In this document: piece by piece, positions 6,434 through 15,032 of the stretch | Layout of the letters: each line of letters starts with the position of its first letter | How positions within the stretch are numbered: position 1 is the stretch's first letter | Source of the DNA: a virus | DNA: 24,822 nt | Virus record (IMG/VR): IMGVR_UViG_3300022929_000191 | Location: 1 to 24,822 of that record | Reading direction: 5' to 3' (one strand) | The notes under the pieces: generated by a model | Database searches by the model: none | The model's input: the letters and a program-made list of their open reading frames with translations, nothing else | Told to the model about the DNA's origin: nothing | Made by a program: the position numbers and the translations under genes

Positions 6434-9430
6434 TTATCCTACCTTAAATAAATATATTCTTAGATGATATCCAGCGTTCCCATTTAAATTAGTAAATCCA
6501 TTTACCGGAACAAAGGTAAATGTTTGATTTGCGGGATAGGTTGCATCAGCGCCGTACTTATGCCGTAGTTTAATATCTATTGCTCTAGTAAAAGTGTTTG
6601 GAGCGTGACCCATACTTACACCGTAGTTTATAGTTTGTACTCCACTAGCATTAGAGCCATAATTATTAAAATAAAATTCATCGTATGGTGTATAGCACTG
6701 ATAATGGCTAGTTCCTGCATGAAAAGTGTCTGACCATACAAGGAACTTGTAAAACCCATTGCCGTATCCCAGGTTGTTGATGGCAGTCCTTGTTGTAAAA
6801 ACATATTCAGTACCAGCTGTATAACTTCCTGTTATGTTATAACTAGTAATAGAATCTGTATCATATCCCTCAGATCTTATAACTCCTGCTACGTGAAGTT
6901 TTTCAGTTGGATTTGTTATACCAATACCAACATTACCTCCAACTGGATTTAACGCAATAGGATAACCATTATTGAATGCTGGACTATAACCATCTGCTAA
7001 ATACCCAGCTTGTATCCAACTTGCATATGGACTAGATGCCATATTACCGAATGCTAAACCATCATTACCAGAACCATCAAACTTTACACCTGCAGTTGCC
7101 GCGGAAATTGTATTACTGGTAGTCTCTGTAGTATGTAATTTGGCTGATGGATTAGTAATGCCAATACCAACGTTGTATCCAAATATAGCATCACCGTTAT
7201 CTTTCAAACGCATTGCATCAACATTACTACCACCAATTGTATTATTCCAAAACGCTAATCCCCCAACTAATGCGTTTCCAGAAGTAACACCAGTATTAAA
7301 ACTTGTTTGATTTGATCCTCTAGATATATTCCATTCAGGATCAATACCAGTGCGGCCGCCGCCGCCATGATGTTTAAATTTTACAGTCGCACCTAAATTA
7401 GCATTAATGCCTTGAACTTTAAGAGTATGATATGTTGAATTATTACCAACAACAAGTGTATAGTCAGGACTAGTGGTGCCAATACCAACGTTACCGTTCA
7501 TCTTAATGTTCAGTAGCTGATCAGCTGCATACCCGCCAAGTGTTATGAAGTTATCGTCAGAATGATCTCCTGCATAATGGAACCCAAAGTAACCTCCGTT
7601 TTTACTAGCAAGCTCTCTACCTATAAAATGTATAATATTAGCATTGGTAGATTGTGAACCTGCTATTTCAGTAGACATCCAATGATAACCACCATTTGCA
7701 ACATCACCATCAGATCTTATATGAAGTAATTCTGTTCCATCAGCTGCCGTTCCACTTACTTCTAATATATGAGAAGGGTTAGTTGTACCAATACCAATGT
7801 TACCGCTGGAGTTGATGCGCATATGCTCAGTATTTCCACCAGCTGCAAACAACATATTAGATTGACTACGTATTGCTAAATCATTAACAACAGATGTGCT
7901 AATCATAGAACCTACATTTTGTACAGCTTCAACACCACCCTTGAATGTACTACCCACATAAAATCGCACTCTCGGATAACCAGAGTCCTGAATATCAATA
8001 CCACCACCAGAAATTTCTAGCTTTGCATTTGCGACTGTATCTGTACCAATACCAACACCGCCGTCAGCAGTAATCGTAAAATATTCAGTTCCAGTATTAC
8101 CCGAATCTTTCCAAATAGTGAAAGCATTACGATTATCTGGAATACCAATCGCCCAGTCACCGACATTATTAACATCGTAGCGTATAAATGCACCATTTCC
8201 AGAGGCGACTTCATTTCTCAAAAAAACTATTGTGCCATCAGATGGATCTTCGGATGATCTAACATCTAGTTTTACCGTAGGCGAAGTGATTCCTATACCT
8301 ACTCTACCAACATCTTGATCAATATGTTTAATTCGCATTGTTTCATAAAATATAGGTTGGCTATTTGAATCAGAGCCAAATGTATGACCTAATGCCATAT
8401 CGCCATTATGATTTCCAAGAGCCGTTACTCCGCTACCTGTTTGTTGACCAATAGAAAACCCTCTACTGTTAGTTTGACCAGCCCTTGTAATATCAAAAGG
8501 CCAAGAATAGTCTGATCCGGAAAGTATACTATCTGTTGCTATTCTAAAATTAAATATATCAGGGGTAGCTGTATTAATACTAACGTTGCCATCGCCACGA
8601 ACAAAAAGATAAGGTGTTGATCCGGATTGATCGTACAATCTAAAGTTTGCATCACTTGAGTTGGTACCAGCATTAATTAATGCACCATAGCTTTGACCAG
8701 TTGTAGAATTTCCACCTACAAATAATCCATTTGTATTTGCATCACCTCTTACAACTAACTTTCCTTCTGTAGGAGTAGAGTCTCCGATACCAACGTTGCC
8801 ACCAGATTGGAGGCGCAAACGCTCTGTGTAATTACCTGCTTCAGGCTTTGTGTAAAAGATCATATCAGCACCACTATCATCAGAAGCATTACTGTCACTA
8901 GTTTTACTTCTTACTGAGATAGCTGCAACAAATTTTCCGTCTGCATCTAAATTTGTATCGTCTGCATTGTTTTGATTTACAAAACGAATACCACCAATTT
9001 CTGTGTTATCCGCACTTGTATTTCTTGATAAAACTAAAGTACCAGAACCATTGTTTGTTCCTGCCGAAACTTCTAAAAATCTATTATTAGTTCCTAATGT
9101 AGATGTTGTAATTGTCGTCGTACCAATACCAACGTTGCCATCACCGTCAATCTTAACTTTTGACACACCAGAGTAATTACGAAAATCTGCAATGTATCGT
9201 GTAGCAGTGTTACCACCGCCTAGAAATTTTGCGCCGTATCCAGTAGAACTTGTATTGGCGATATGCAATGAGTTATTGCCGCTCGAAGCCGATTGAACCT
9301 CAAGCGCACTGTCTGGATCTATAACTCCAATCCCAACGTTACCACCTTCTAGTGTTACAGTTCCGTCATCATGAACATTTAAATGTCCTGAATTTCCTAA
9401 GTCACTAAGTTCTTTTGCTCTAGTTGCCAT
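6434..9430 (-). CDS. Tail fibre protein with GIG repeats and a distinct C-terminal tip (998 aa)
   Basis: Residues 1-850 are about ten fibre units, each opening with a NVGIG(T/I)T(N/S)P-like motif followed by a KL.V strand: NVGIGVIDPDSALEV, RVGIGITSPTVKLDV, NIGIGTTNPSHILEV and NVGIGITNPTEKLHV, among others. Between them are beta-rich stretches with terms such as MRIKH and ERLRLQSGG. There is no S74 domain. The last ~150 residues (849-998) form a non-repetitive, aromatic-rich domain (FYKFLVWSDTFHAG, CYTPYDEFYFNNYG, YHLRIYLFKVG) that is the likely receptor-binding tip. It begins one base after the stop of the 1570-residue fibre, with AGGG ten bases before the ATG, so both are probably made from one transcript. 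Fibre identity is well supported; the receptor is unknown. Confidence 0.82.
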   Translation of the reverse strand: MATRAKELSDLGNSGHLNVHDDGTVTLEGGNVGIGVIDPDSALEVQSASSGNNSLHIANTSSTGYGAKFLGGGNTATRYIADFRNYSGVSKVKIDGDGNVGIGTTTITTSTLGTNNRFLEVSAGTNNGSGTLVLSRNTSADNTEIGGIRFVNQNNADDTNLDADGKFVAAISVRSKTSDSNASDDSGADMIFYTKPEAGNYTERLRLQSGGNVGIGDSTPTEGKLVVRGDANTNGLFVGGNSTTGQSYGALINAGTNSSDANFRLYDQSGSTPYLFVRGDGNVSINTATPDIFNFRIATDSILSGSDYSWPFDITRAGQTNSRGFSIGQQTGSGVTALGNHNGDMALGHTFGSDSNSQPIFYETMRIKHIDQDVGRVGIGITSPTVKLDVRSSEDPSDGTIVFLRNEVASGNGAFIRYDVNNVGDWAIGIPDNRNAFTIWKDSGNTGTEYFTITADGGVGIGTDTVANAKLEISGGGIDIQDSGYPRVRFYVGSTFKGGVEAVQNVGSMISTSVVNDLAIRSQSNMLFAAGGNTEHMRINSSGNIGIGTTNPSHILEVSGTAADGTELLHIRSDGDVANGGYHWMSTEIAGSQSTNANIIHFIGRELASKNGGYFGFHYAGDHSDDNFITLGGYAADQLLNIKMNGNVGIGTTSPDYTLVVGNNSTYHTLKVQGINANLGATVKFKHHGGGGRTGIDPEWNISRGSNQTSFNTGVTSGNALVGGLAFWNNTIGGSNVDAMRLKDNGDAIFGYNVGIGITNPSAKLHTTETTSNTISAATAGVKFDGSGNDGLAFGNMASSPYASWIQAGYLADGYSPAFNNGYPIALNPVGGNVGIGITNPTEKLHVAGVIRSEGYDTDSITSYNITGSYTAGTEYVFTTRTAINNLGYGNGFYKFLVWSDTFHAGTSHYQCYTPYDEFYFNNYGSNASGVQTINYGVSMGHAPNTFTRAIDIKLRHKYGADATYPANQTFTFVPVNGFTNLNGNAGYHLRIYLFKVG

Positions 9431-9431
9431 A

Positions 9432-12400
9432 TTATTCTATCCCTGCTGCATCTAACCTTGCTCTTAGAGAATCATTCTCTGCTTTAAGTTCTTGTATTGC
9501 TTTTGTTAATGTTGGAATAAGATGGTCATAATTAACAGTTTTGAAGTCTTCAATTGTTGTATCACCTAGTTCTAATTCTTGCTCTGTGATGCTTTTTGGG
9601 AACACTGTTTCAAATTCTTGTGCAATAAATCCAACCTGAGCTGTTTTTCTATCAAGGTCATACCCATTTTCTTTTACACTAGTCCAGTTATAGCTTTTTG
9701 GATCTGTCTTATCCATTTCAAACATGTTCATACTGTCAGCATAGTCATTGGTCCAGTCAAATGTTACAGGATTTAGTTGACTGATAGTATCCAGTGCATT
9801 GGTCAGTGTTTGTACATTTTCTTTGGCTCTTGAATCTGAGAATCCGTCCCAGGTTGTGTTGCCTGTTGGTCTAGTTGCTGAATTGTATTTGAATTGATAT
9901 TGATCACTTCTTGGAGCACTCCCTGCACCTTGACTGAATACAAATCTAATACCTTCATTCTGGTGTCCTCGTAAGTAAATCCAGTAGCCAGTCATATACA
10001 TAGATTTTTGAGCAGAGTTACTTTCAGATCCAAAATAGATTGGACAACTAGTCCCACCTCCAGTATAAATTGAAAGTCCCTTAGAACCACCACTAGTTCC
10101 TGTGTCAGCAGTATCACCTCTAACATGAACCATGTGTGCGTTACTGCTAATCCTCAACTCAGGATCTCCATGCACACCTGTTAAGTTATCGGTTGCTCCA
10201 TTTGCATTTGTACCTGCATTAAGACTAAAATCAATTTTATTATTACCGCCACCATTATCACAAGCAATAATCAATTTATCATCGGTTGGTTCATATCCAA
10301 AATATCCTACACCATAACCAGAAGCGTGGGCAATAAACATTGCGTCACCACCACTAAGTGATGATACCCCAATGTATCTATCGTTCCCGCCACCGTCAAA
10401 TGAGGTTGTTGAGCCAGTATTACCTGCTCTAATGTTACCGCCAATCTGTAATCTTTCTGATGGTGCACCGCCAGCGCCAATACTGACGTTACCATCAGTT
10501 GTAAATCTAACTTTTTCTTCATACGTATTGTTTATTACATTACCAAAAGTAATATGAGCTCTACCATCAACTCCGTTATTTGATGCTTGAATGGCTGCTC
10601 CATCTCTACCAGCACCTTGTCCACTATTTGTTGAGAACATAATTCCAGAGCGAGAATCAGCAACTGTAGTTGTATTTTGTAGCATTAGTATAAAGTTATC
10701 ATTACCGCCAGCAGTATCATTTCTAACATGAAGTTTTGCATAGCTAGGATCAGTGTGACCAATACCAACGTTACCGTTTGAATCTAGAAGCATATGACTA
10801 TCTGTTGCACCATTAATTTGACCTGCTTTCCATCTAATATTTTGATAAGTGTGAGATCCCGGTGTTACTTGAAATCCTAGTCCATTTGTATCAGCCACTA
10901 TTCTAGATTCTAGATTGCTTGCTCCCATATCTATTAGACTGCCAACAGTCCCGTTTATGTGTAATGTTTTATAGTTAGTAACAGTGTTTGGACTCGTTTT
11001 ACCAATACCAACATTAGATGTAATGTATGTAGTGGAATCTGTCATTTCCATTACAATGCCACCGCTATTACCGGTTGGCGCAAATCTCAGTTTACTTAAA
11101 TCGCTAGCTGTGCCTGCCCATATAGCTGGATTACCACCACCGTATCCATTTCCCCATTCTACATTATAACCAGAATCCATTCGGACACTGCCGCCAGCAA
11201 TATCTAATTTTGCACCAGGACTATTGTTCCCAATACCAACGTTGCCATCTGTACCTATGTGTAGTCGAGCGCTCCAAGTAGAACCATTGTAGTTCCAAAA
11301 CTCATAATCATTAGGATTAGAGGTTTCCTGACCAGTAAACCATTTTGTTCCATCTGCTTGTTCGTGGATAATACCATTATCATCAGTAATAGAGCTTTCT
11401 AATCTTAAGAGAGATCCAGCACTACTTCCAGGATTACCGTATAAGTCTAGTAAATAACCAGGACTAGTTGTACCAATACCAACGTTTCCAGCAGTTGTTA
11501 TATTTAATATTTCACTAGATAAGTTAGCACTATCAAATCCACTTGCACTACTGTTGTAGTACCCCAGTGAGTACATGTTACTTGCACTAGTTGCATGAGC
11601 ATGATGTATCCAGTGATGATCTTCAGTAGAAAGCAGCATAACTGATCCATTAGCTCCCCCGTCGCTAGCCATAACTTGTAGTCTAGTATCAGTTCCTTCA
11701 ACTAATAAATCAGTATTACTGTCTAGATGTTTTCCACTAACAGCTGCACTGCGAACATGTAAATTAGATTCTGGACCATTTGTGCCAATACCAACACTAC
11801 CGCCGGATTTTACTACAAGTTTTGGTGTGTATGTATCGTTGGAGTAATCTGTATCTTGAGATCCTACAGCAATTTCAAATGCCGCATCTACTGCTTCTTG
11901 TGCAGCTATTCTCCAGTTATAATGATTGCCAGTTGTTCCAAAATACAGTTCCGGCGAGCCGTTGTTTATTGCGAGATCATCAGTGAGTACACCACCACTG
12001 AGTGGCAAATAACCTGCTACCGCTGTACTAATCTGACTATTTGTTTCAGTTTGTGTGTATGTTTCTGTTTTGAGATAATAATTATCACTTGTTAACAGTT
12101 CGTATACTTGTACTTCTACTACATCTCCACTTTGTAAGTTATAGGTAAAGTTAACACTGGTACCTGTTGAAGCAACATAGTCATCACTGCTGCCTTCGAC
12201 CATTTTAGCACCATTGCGATAAACTTCTACATTTTGATTACTTGTTGCATAGTTAAGTACGTGTCCTGCTGTACCAGTTCCACTTCCTACTCCAGTGGCT
12301 GTGAAGGTAACTCCAACAGTATTACCACTTGCTCCAATAGCTGTGAAGTCTGTTGTTCCTACACTGATAATTTCATATTGATATCCAGTAACAAAGTTGC

Positions 12401-14144
12401 CTGCTGTTACCACTATACTGTCTTTGCCACTAACACTGTTGGTTGTACTACTGATATCAAATGTATACTTTCTAAATGTAGCAACAGCATCACTTGCTCC
12501 GCCGCCACCGCCACCGCCGCCACTGGCGGGAACAGCATCAACAAATGCACTACCGTTGTAAACTTTTAATTTAGCATTTAAACTATCAAAGAAGAAACTA
12601 CCTTGTGCAGGTGTTCCACTATAACTTGTTCCGTATTGCACAGTTGCATTGTTTACACTACCACGCAAACTACCAGCATTAATAGCTGTTCCCTGAACAC
12701 GAGCATTTGTAAAATACAGATTATTTGAACCTTCACTTAGATCATCTGTGTCTTTGCTGCTTAAATTTAAATTTGATCCTGTTTGTAAATTAACTCTTGC
12801 ATCTGCTCTTGCATTGGTATAATATAAATTGTTACTACCTTCACTTAGACTATTTGTGTCTTTGCTGCTAAGATCTAAATTTGATCCCACTTGTAGTGCA
12901 ATACGTGCATCAGCCCTAGCATTGGTATAGTATAAGTTTGTGCCTTCTGACAGATCTGAAGTACTCTTTGCTGTGAATCCTGCATCAACTCTAGCATCAG
13001 CTCTGGCATTTGTGTAGTACAAATTAGAACCTTCAGTTAAATCAGCTGTTGTTTTAGTGCCTAGTCTAGTGTCAAAATCTGTGTTGAATGCAGTATAGCC
13101 TGTGTTATCAATCCAAGCATAATCACTTCCGTTCCAACTTAGTACATATCCACTGGTTGGATTTGATTGATTTAAGTGTGCATCAACCCTTGCATCTGTG
13201 TAGTATAAGTTTGTGCCTTCAGTTAAATCGCTTGTTGACTTAGAACTTAGATCTAAGTTTGCGCCAGCTTGTAGTGCAATGCGAGCATCAGCTCTAGCAT
13301 CTGTATAATAAAGGTTGGTGCCTTCTGTTAGGTTAGTTGTGCTTTTAGTACCTAATCTTGTGTCAAAGGTACTATTGAAATCTGCAGTTGCTAATTTAGT
13401 TGCAATTGAGTTTGTTATAGTTGTGCTGAAATTAGCATCATCTCCCAATGCCGCCGCTAGCTCATTTAAAGTATCCAGTGTATTGGGTGCGCTATCTACT
13501 AGTGCATCTATTTTTAATTGAGCTCTTGCATCAGCTCTAGCATCTGTATAGTAAAGATTTGTACTGCCTTCACTAAGTGAATCTGTGTCAGCTGCCGCAA
13601 TACGTGCATCTGCCCTTGCATCTGTATAGTATAAGTTAGTGCCTTCACTTAGATTAGTTGTGCTTTTAGCTGCAAATGCAGTATCAAAATCTGATTGACT
13701 AAAACTATCTCCGGGTATAAACTTACTATTAGCATTATCCCAAACCAGCGACTGACCATTACTTGGCGCTGCTGTAGTGATGTCAACATCAGTGAGTGCA
13801 TCTATACTAGCTGCCGCAATGCGAGCATCAGCTCTAGCATTGGTGTAATATAAGTTAGTGCCTTCTGCTAGGTCACTAGTAGTATTGTTACTAAGATCAT
13901 CTTCTGTATCTGATGCACTAATAGTAAGTGTGCCCAATACATCATCATATGCTACTGTTATATTAGTACCAGCTTGAATTAATGCTGCAACTCTGTCATC
14001 AACTCGTTCGCTTGTAAAGTAAAGATTTGCCCCTTCACTAACAACATCAGTGTCAATGGTAAGAGATGTAATTTCACCTGTACTTTGATCTATATCTAGT
14101 GTGTTGGCTAGTGTGCCTAACTCATAATTTTTACTCAATGGCAT
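9432..14144 (-). CDS. Giant tail fibre with C-terminal S74 intramolecular chaperone (1570 aa)
   Basis: Residues 35-485 hold ten copies of a unit like (S/T)EGTNLYYTNARADARI. An eight-glycine run is at 542-549. Residues 581-628 are a small module (GTTDFTAIGASGNTVGVTFTATG). A second module (VEVYRNGAKMVEG) is near 639-683, followed by GIG fibre repeats (SVGIGTNGPESNLHV, NVGIGTTSPGYLLDL, NVGIGHTDPSYAKLHV) up to about 1240. The C-terminus is a Peptidase S74 domain from about 1436: SDSRAK supplies the Ser1436/Lys1441 dyad with the five-residue spacing of endosialidase-type chaperones. VGFIAQE and the terminal coiled coil (AIQELKAENDSLRARL) also fit. Such domains trimerise the fibre and then cut themselves off, so the mature protein should end near residue 1435. 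Expression is driven by the late promoter at 14170-14177. Confidence 0.9.
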   Translation of the reverse strand: MPLSKNYELGTLANTLDIDQSTGEITSLTIDTDVVSEGANLYFTSERVDDRVAALIQAGTNITVAYDDVLGTLTISASDTEDDLSNNTTSDLAEGTNLYYTNARADARIAAASIDALTDVDITTAAPSNGQSLVWDNANSKFIPGDSFSQSDFDTAFAAKSTTNLSEGTNLYYTDARADARIAAADTDSLSEGSTNLYYTDARADARAQLKIDALVDSAPNTLDTLNELAAALGDDANFSTTITNSIATKLATADFNSTFDTRLGTKSTTNLTEGTNLYYTDARADARIALQAGANLDLSSKSTSDLTEGTNLYYTDARVDAHLNQSNPTSGYVLSWNGSDYAWIDNTGYTAFNTDFDTRLGTKTTADLTEGSNLYYTNARADARVDAGFTAKSTSDLSEGTNLYYTNARADARIALQVGSNLDLSSKDTNSLSEGSNNLYYTNARADARVNLQTGSNLNLSSKDTDDLSEGSNNLYFTNARVQGTAINAGSLRGSVNNATVQYGTSYSGTPAQGSFFFDSLNAKLKVYNGSAFVDAVPASGGGGGGGGASDAVATFRKYTFDISSTTNSVSGKDSIVVTAGNFVTGYQYEIISVGTTDFTAIGASGNTVGVTFTATGVGSGTGTAGHVLNYATSNQNVEVYRNGAKMVEGSSDDYVASTGTSVNFTYNLQSGDVVEVQVYELLTSDNYYLKTETYTQTETNSQISTAVAGYLPLSGGVLTDDLAINNGSPELYFGTTGNHYNWRIAAQEAVDAAFEIAVGSQDTDYSNDTYTPKLVVKSGGSVGIGTNGPESNLHVRSAAVSGKHLDSNTDLLVEGTDTRLQVMASDGGANGSVMLLSTEDHHWIHHAHATSASNMYSLGYYNSSASGFDSANLSSEILNITTAGNVGIGTTSPGYLLDLYGNPGSSAGSLLRLESSITDDNGIIHEQADGTKWFTGQETSNPNDYEFWNYNGSTWSARLHIGTDGNVGIGNNSPGAKLDIAGGSVRMDSGYNVEWGNGYGGGNPAIWAGTASDLSKLRFAPTGNSGGIVMEMTDSTTYITSNVGIGKTSPNTVTNYKTLHINGTVGSLIDMGASNLESRIVADTNGLGFQVTPGSHTYQNIRWKAGQINGATDSHMLLDSNGNVGIGHTDPSYAKLHVRNDTAGGNDNFILMLQNTTTVADSRSGIMFSTNSGQGAGRDGAAIQASNNGVDGRAHITFGNVINNTYEEKVRFTTDGNVSIGAGGAPSERLQIGGNIRAGNTGSTTSFDGGGNDRYIGVSSLSGGDAMFIAHASGYGVGYFGYEPTDDKLIIACDNGGGNNKIDFSLNAGTNANGATDNLTGVHGDPELRISSNAHMVHVRGDTADTGTSGGSKGLSIYTGGGTSCPIYFGSESNSAQKSMYMTGYWIYLRGHQNEGIRFVFSQGAGSAPRSDQYQFKYNSATRPTGNTTWDGFSDSRAKENVQTLTNALDTISQLNPVTFDWTNDYADSMNMFEMDKTDPKSYNWTSVKENGYDLDRKTAQVGFIAQEFETVFPKSITEQELELGDTTIEDFKTVNYDHLIPTLTKAIQELKAENDSLRARLDAAGIE
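12693..14042 (-). repeat. Ten-copy NLYYTNARADAR coding repeat array
   Basis: Within residues 35-484 of the 1570-residue fibre, ten units share a core EG(T/S)NLYYT(N/D)ARADAR. They are separated by 15-75 variable residues, some of which also recur (LQxGxNLDLSSK, FDTRLGTK). The DNA repeat is imperfect, with many synonymous changes. One related unit lies in the 1146-residue fibre near residue 412. This is a protein-level fibre repeat, not a CRISPR. Confidence 0.8.
13392..13544 (-). repeat. Fifty-residue fibre module shared with 17057-17209, copy A
   Basis: This encodes residues 201-251 of the 1570-residue fibre, including AQLKIDALVDSAP, TLDTLNELAAALGDDANF and TNSIATKL. The same residues, with very few substitutions, are encoded at 17057-17209 in the 1146-residue fibre. 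By eye most of the DNA is the same and the differences are mainly at third codon positions. This indicates a shared ancestral module or an old recombination between fibre genes. Confidence 0.75.
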
Positions 14145-14177
14145 GTGTGTGTCCTAGTCTGCATACACATATTTATG
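14145..14177 (-). promoter_or_regulatory. T4-type late promoter and conserved fibre leader, copy 2
   Basis: Read on the minus strand, CATAAATA lies at 14177-14170. It is followed by TGTGTATGCAG and ACTAGGA, and the AGGA is seven bases before the ATG at 14144. TGTGT upstream and ACACA downstream of ACTAGG could pair, with the ribosome-binding site in the loop. The promoter begins two bases after the stop codon of the assembly chaperone gene (TAA at 14181-14179). Confidence 0.75.
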
Positions 14178-14178
14178 T

Positions 14179-14481
14179 TTATTCAGGCGGTGTTGGCCAT
14201 ACAACTTCACTTAGTGAAGTATATTGATCAGTAATATCTCTAAGTGCTTGTCTATATGCTAGTTGTTCATCTGTGGCGGTTCTGTCAGGCAATACCCACC
14301 AGTCCGTTGCCGCAAGTTTTTGATTTCTCATCTGCCTTAATTGTTCCATTTGTAATTGTGGACGTTGTGATTCTCTATAGGCTCTTACTTGGGCGGCATA
14401 TGTTGATATGGCATCTTCTCGATTACACTGATGTGCTTCCATTGCCATTTGTATTTCCCATTCTGTATATTCTGAACTCAT
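14179..14481 (-). CDS. Phage tail assembly chaperone-like protein (100 aa)
   Basis: The second half reads RNQKLAATDWWVLPDRTATDEQLAYRQALRDIT. It matches the typical core of the phage tail assembly chaperone family (Pfam Phage_tail_APC): RNxxL..TDW..LPD, then YRQALRDI and a tryptophan-proline end (VVWPTPPE). The first half is a long Gln/Arg-rich helix. Proteins of this type are found after fibre genes and are thought to help fibres fold or attach. It begins two bases after the stop of the 182-residue protein, with GGGAG six bases before the ATG, so it belongs to the cassette led by the 1146-residue fibre. Family recognition is good; its exact partner is inferred from position. Confidence 0.8.
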   Translation of the reverse strand: MSSEYTEWEIQMAMEAHQCNREDAISTYAAQVRAYRESQRPQLQMEQLRQMRNQKLAATDWWVLPDRTATDEQLAYRQALRDITDQYTSLSEVVWPTPPE

Positions 14482-14483
14482 AC

Positions 14484-15032
14484 TTAACTCCCAAACGTAT
14501 TTTCTGTATTAATTGTAGTGGTGTTATTTACTAATAATCTTGTTTGACCGCTATAATTATTACTCAGACCATTTGTGTGCATATCGCTTCTAGTAGTAGA
14601 ACAATCTAACGTAAAGTTAGCTTTACTATAAACTATAATACGATTATACAAACTCCAGAGATACGAGTTCCAGAACCAAATGTCTCTATTGCTGTCTACC
14701 CAAAGATAACTGTTAGCAACATTAAAGTTACTAGCATTAGAATATAAATTATATTTGGTTGGCTGTGGACCCCAACAGTGACATTCAAATCTTATATCAA
14801 CAATTTGATTGCTGTAATTCAAATCTCCCTGCTTGAGTAATCTAGCATTAATATGAAACTCTCCAGAACCGCCTGTTCCTATTTTTGTTGCTCTACATTC
14901 ATATGATGTGCCGTTTCCGGTGTTTGTATAACTGTATGTGTTTCCTCCTAGAGCTAGCACCATAGGCATTTGTTCATATAAATTACCTATATTTGAAGCT
15001 AGTCCTTCTGGTCCCAGACTGTAATCGCTCAT
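14484..15032 (-). CDS. Unknown fibre-linked protein, possible tip (182 aa)
   Basis: I do not recognise a family. The opening MSDYSLGPEGLASNIGNLYEQMPMVLALGGNTY is followed by beta-rich, aromatic, Ser/Asn-rich sequence (FHINARLLKQGDLNYSNQIVDIRFECHCW, YLWVDSNRDIWFWNSYLWSLYNRIIVY, ANFTLDCSTTRSD). Four cysteines are spread through it. This composition resembles the tip domains that sit before S74 chaperones in other fibres. Its ATG overlaps the TGA of the S74 fibre (ATGA), with GGAGAG seven bases upstream, which suggests tight translational coupling. It may be an attached adhesin of the fibre or a separate short fibre. Function is unproven. Confidence 0.72.
   Translation of the reverse strand: MSDYSLGPEGLASNIGNLYEQMPMVLALGGNTYSYTNTGNGTSYECRATKIGTGGSGEFHINARLLKQGDLNYSNQIVDIRFECHCWGPQPTKYNLYSNASNFNVANSYLWVDSNRDIWFWNSYLWSLYNRIIVYSKANFTLDCSTTRSDMHTNGLSNNYSGQTRLLVNNTTTINTENTFGS

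Noticed and set aside
6447-6454. AATAAATA on the plus strand near the end of the 998-residue fibre gene
   Set aside because: It points away from any plus-strand gene and lacks the ACTAGGA leader, so it is a chance match in AT-rich DNA.
12234-12569. Cysteine-rich plus-strand reading frames (also at 15467-15844 and, on the minus strand, 1194-1388)
   Set aside because: They are antisense shadows of repeat-rich fibre genes. Low-complexity Thr/Gly/Ser codons read as Cys/Ile on the other strand, and they have no leader or ribosome-binding site.
12693-14042. Regular repeats that could suggest a CRISPR array
   Set aside because: The repeats lie inside one long open frame, are imperfect, have unequal spacing and vary at synonymous sites.
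608-14177. Invertible segment between the oppositely oriented leaders at 608-641 and 14145-14177
   Set aside because: The shared stretch is short and explained by common promoter and leader function. No recombinase or long inverted repeat is seen, and inversion would flip tail completion genes.
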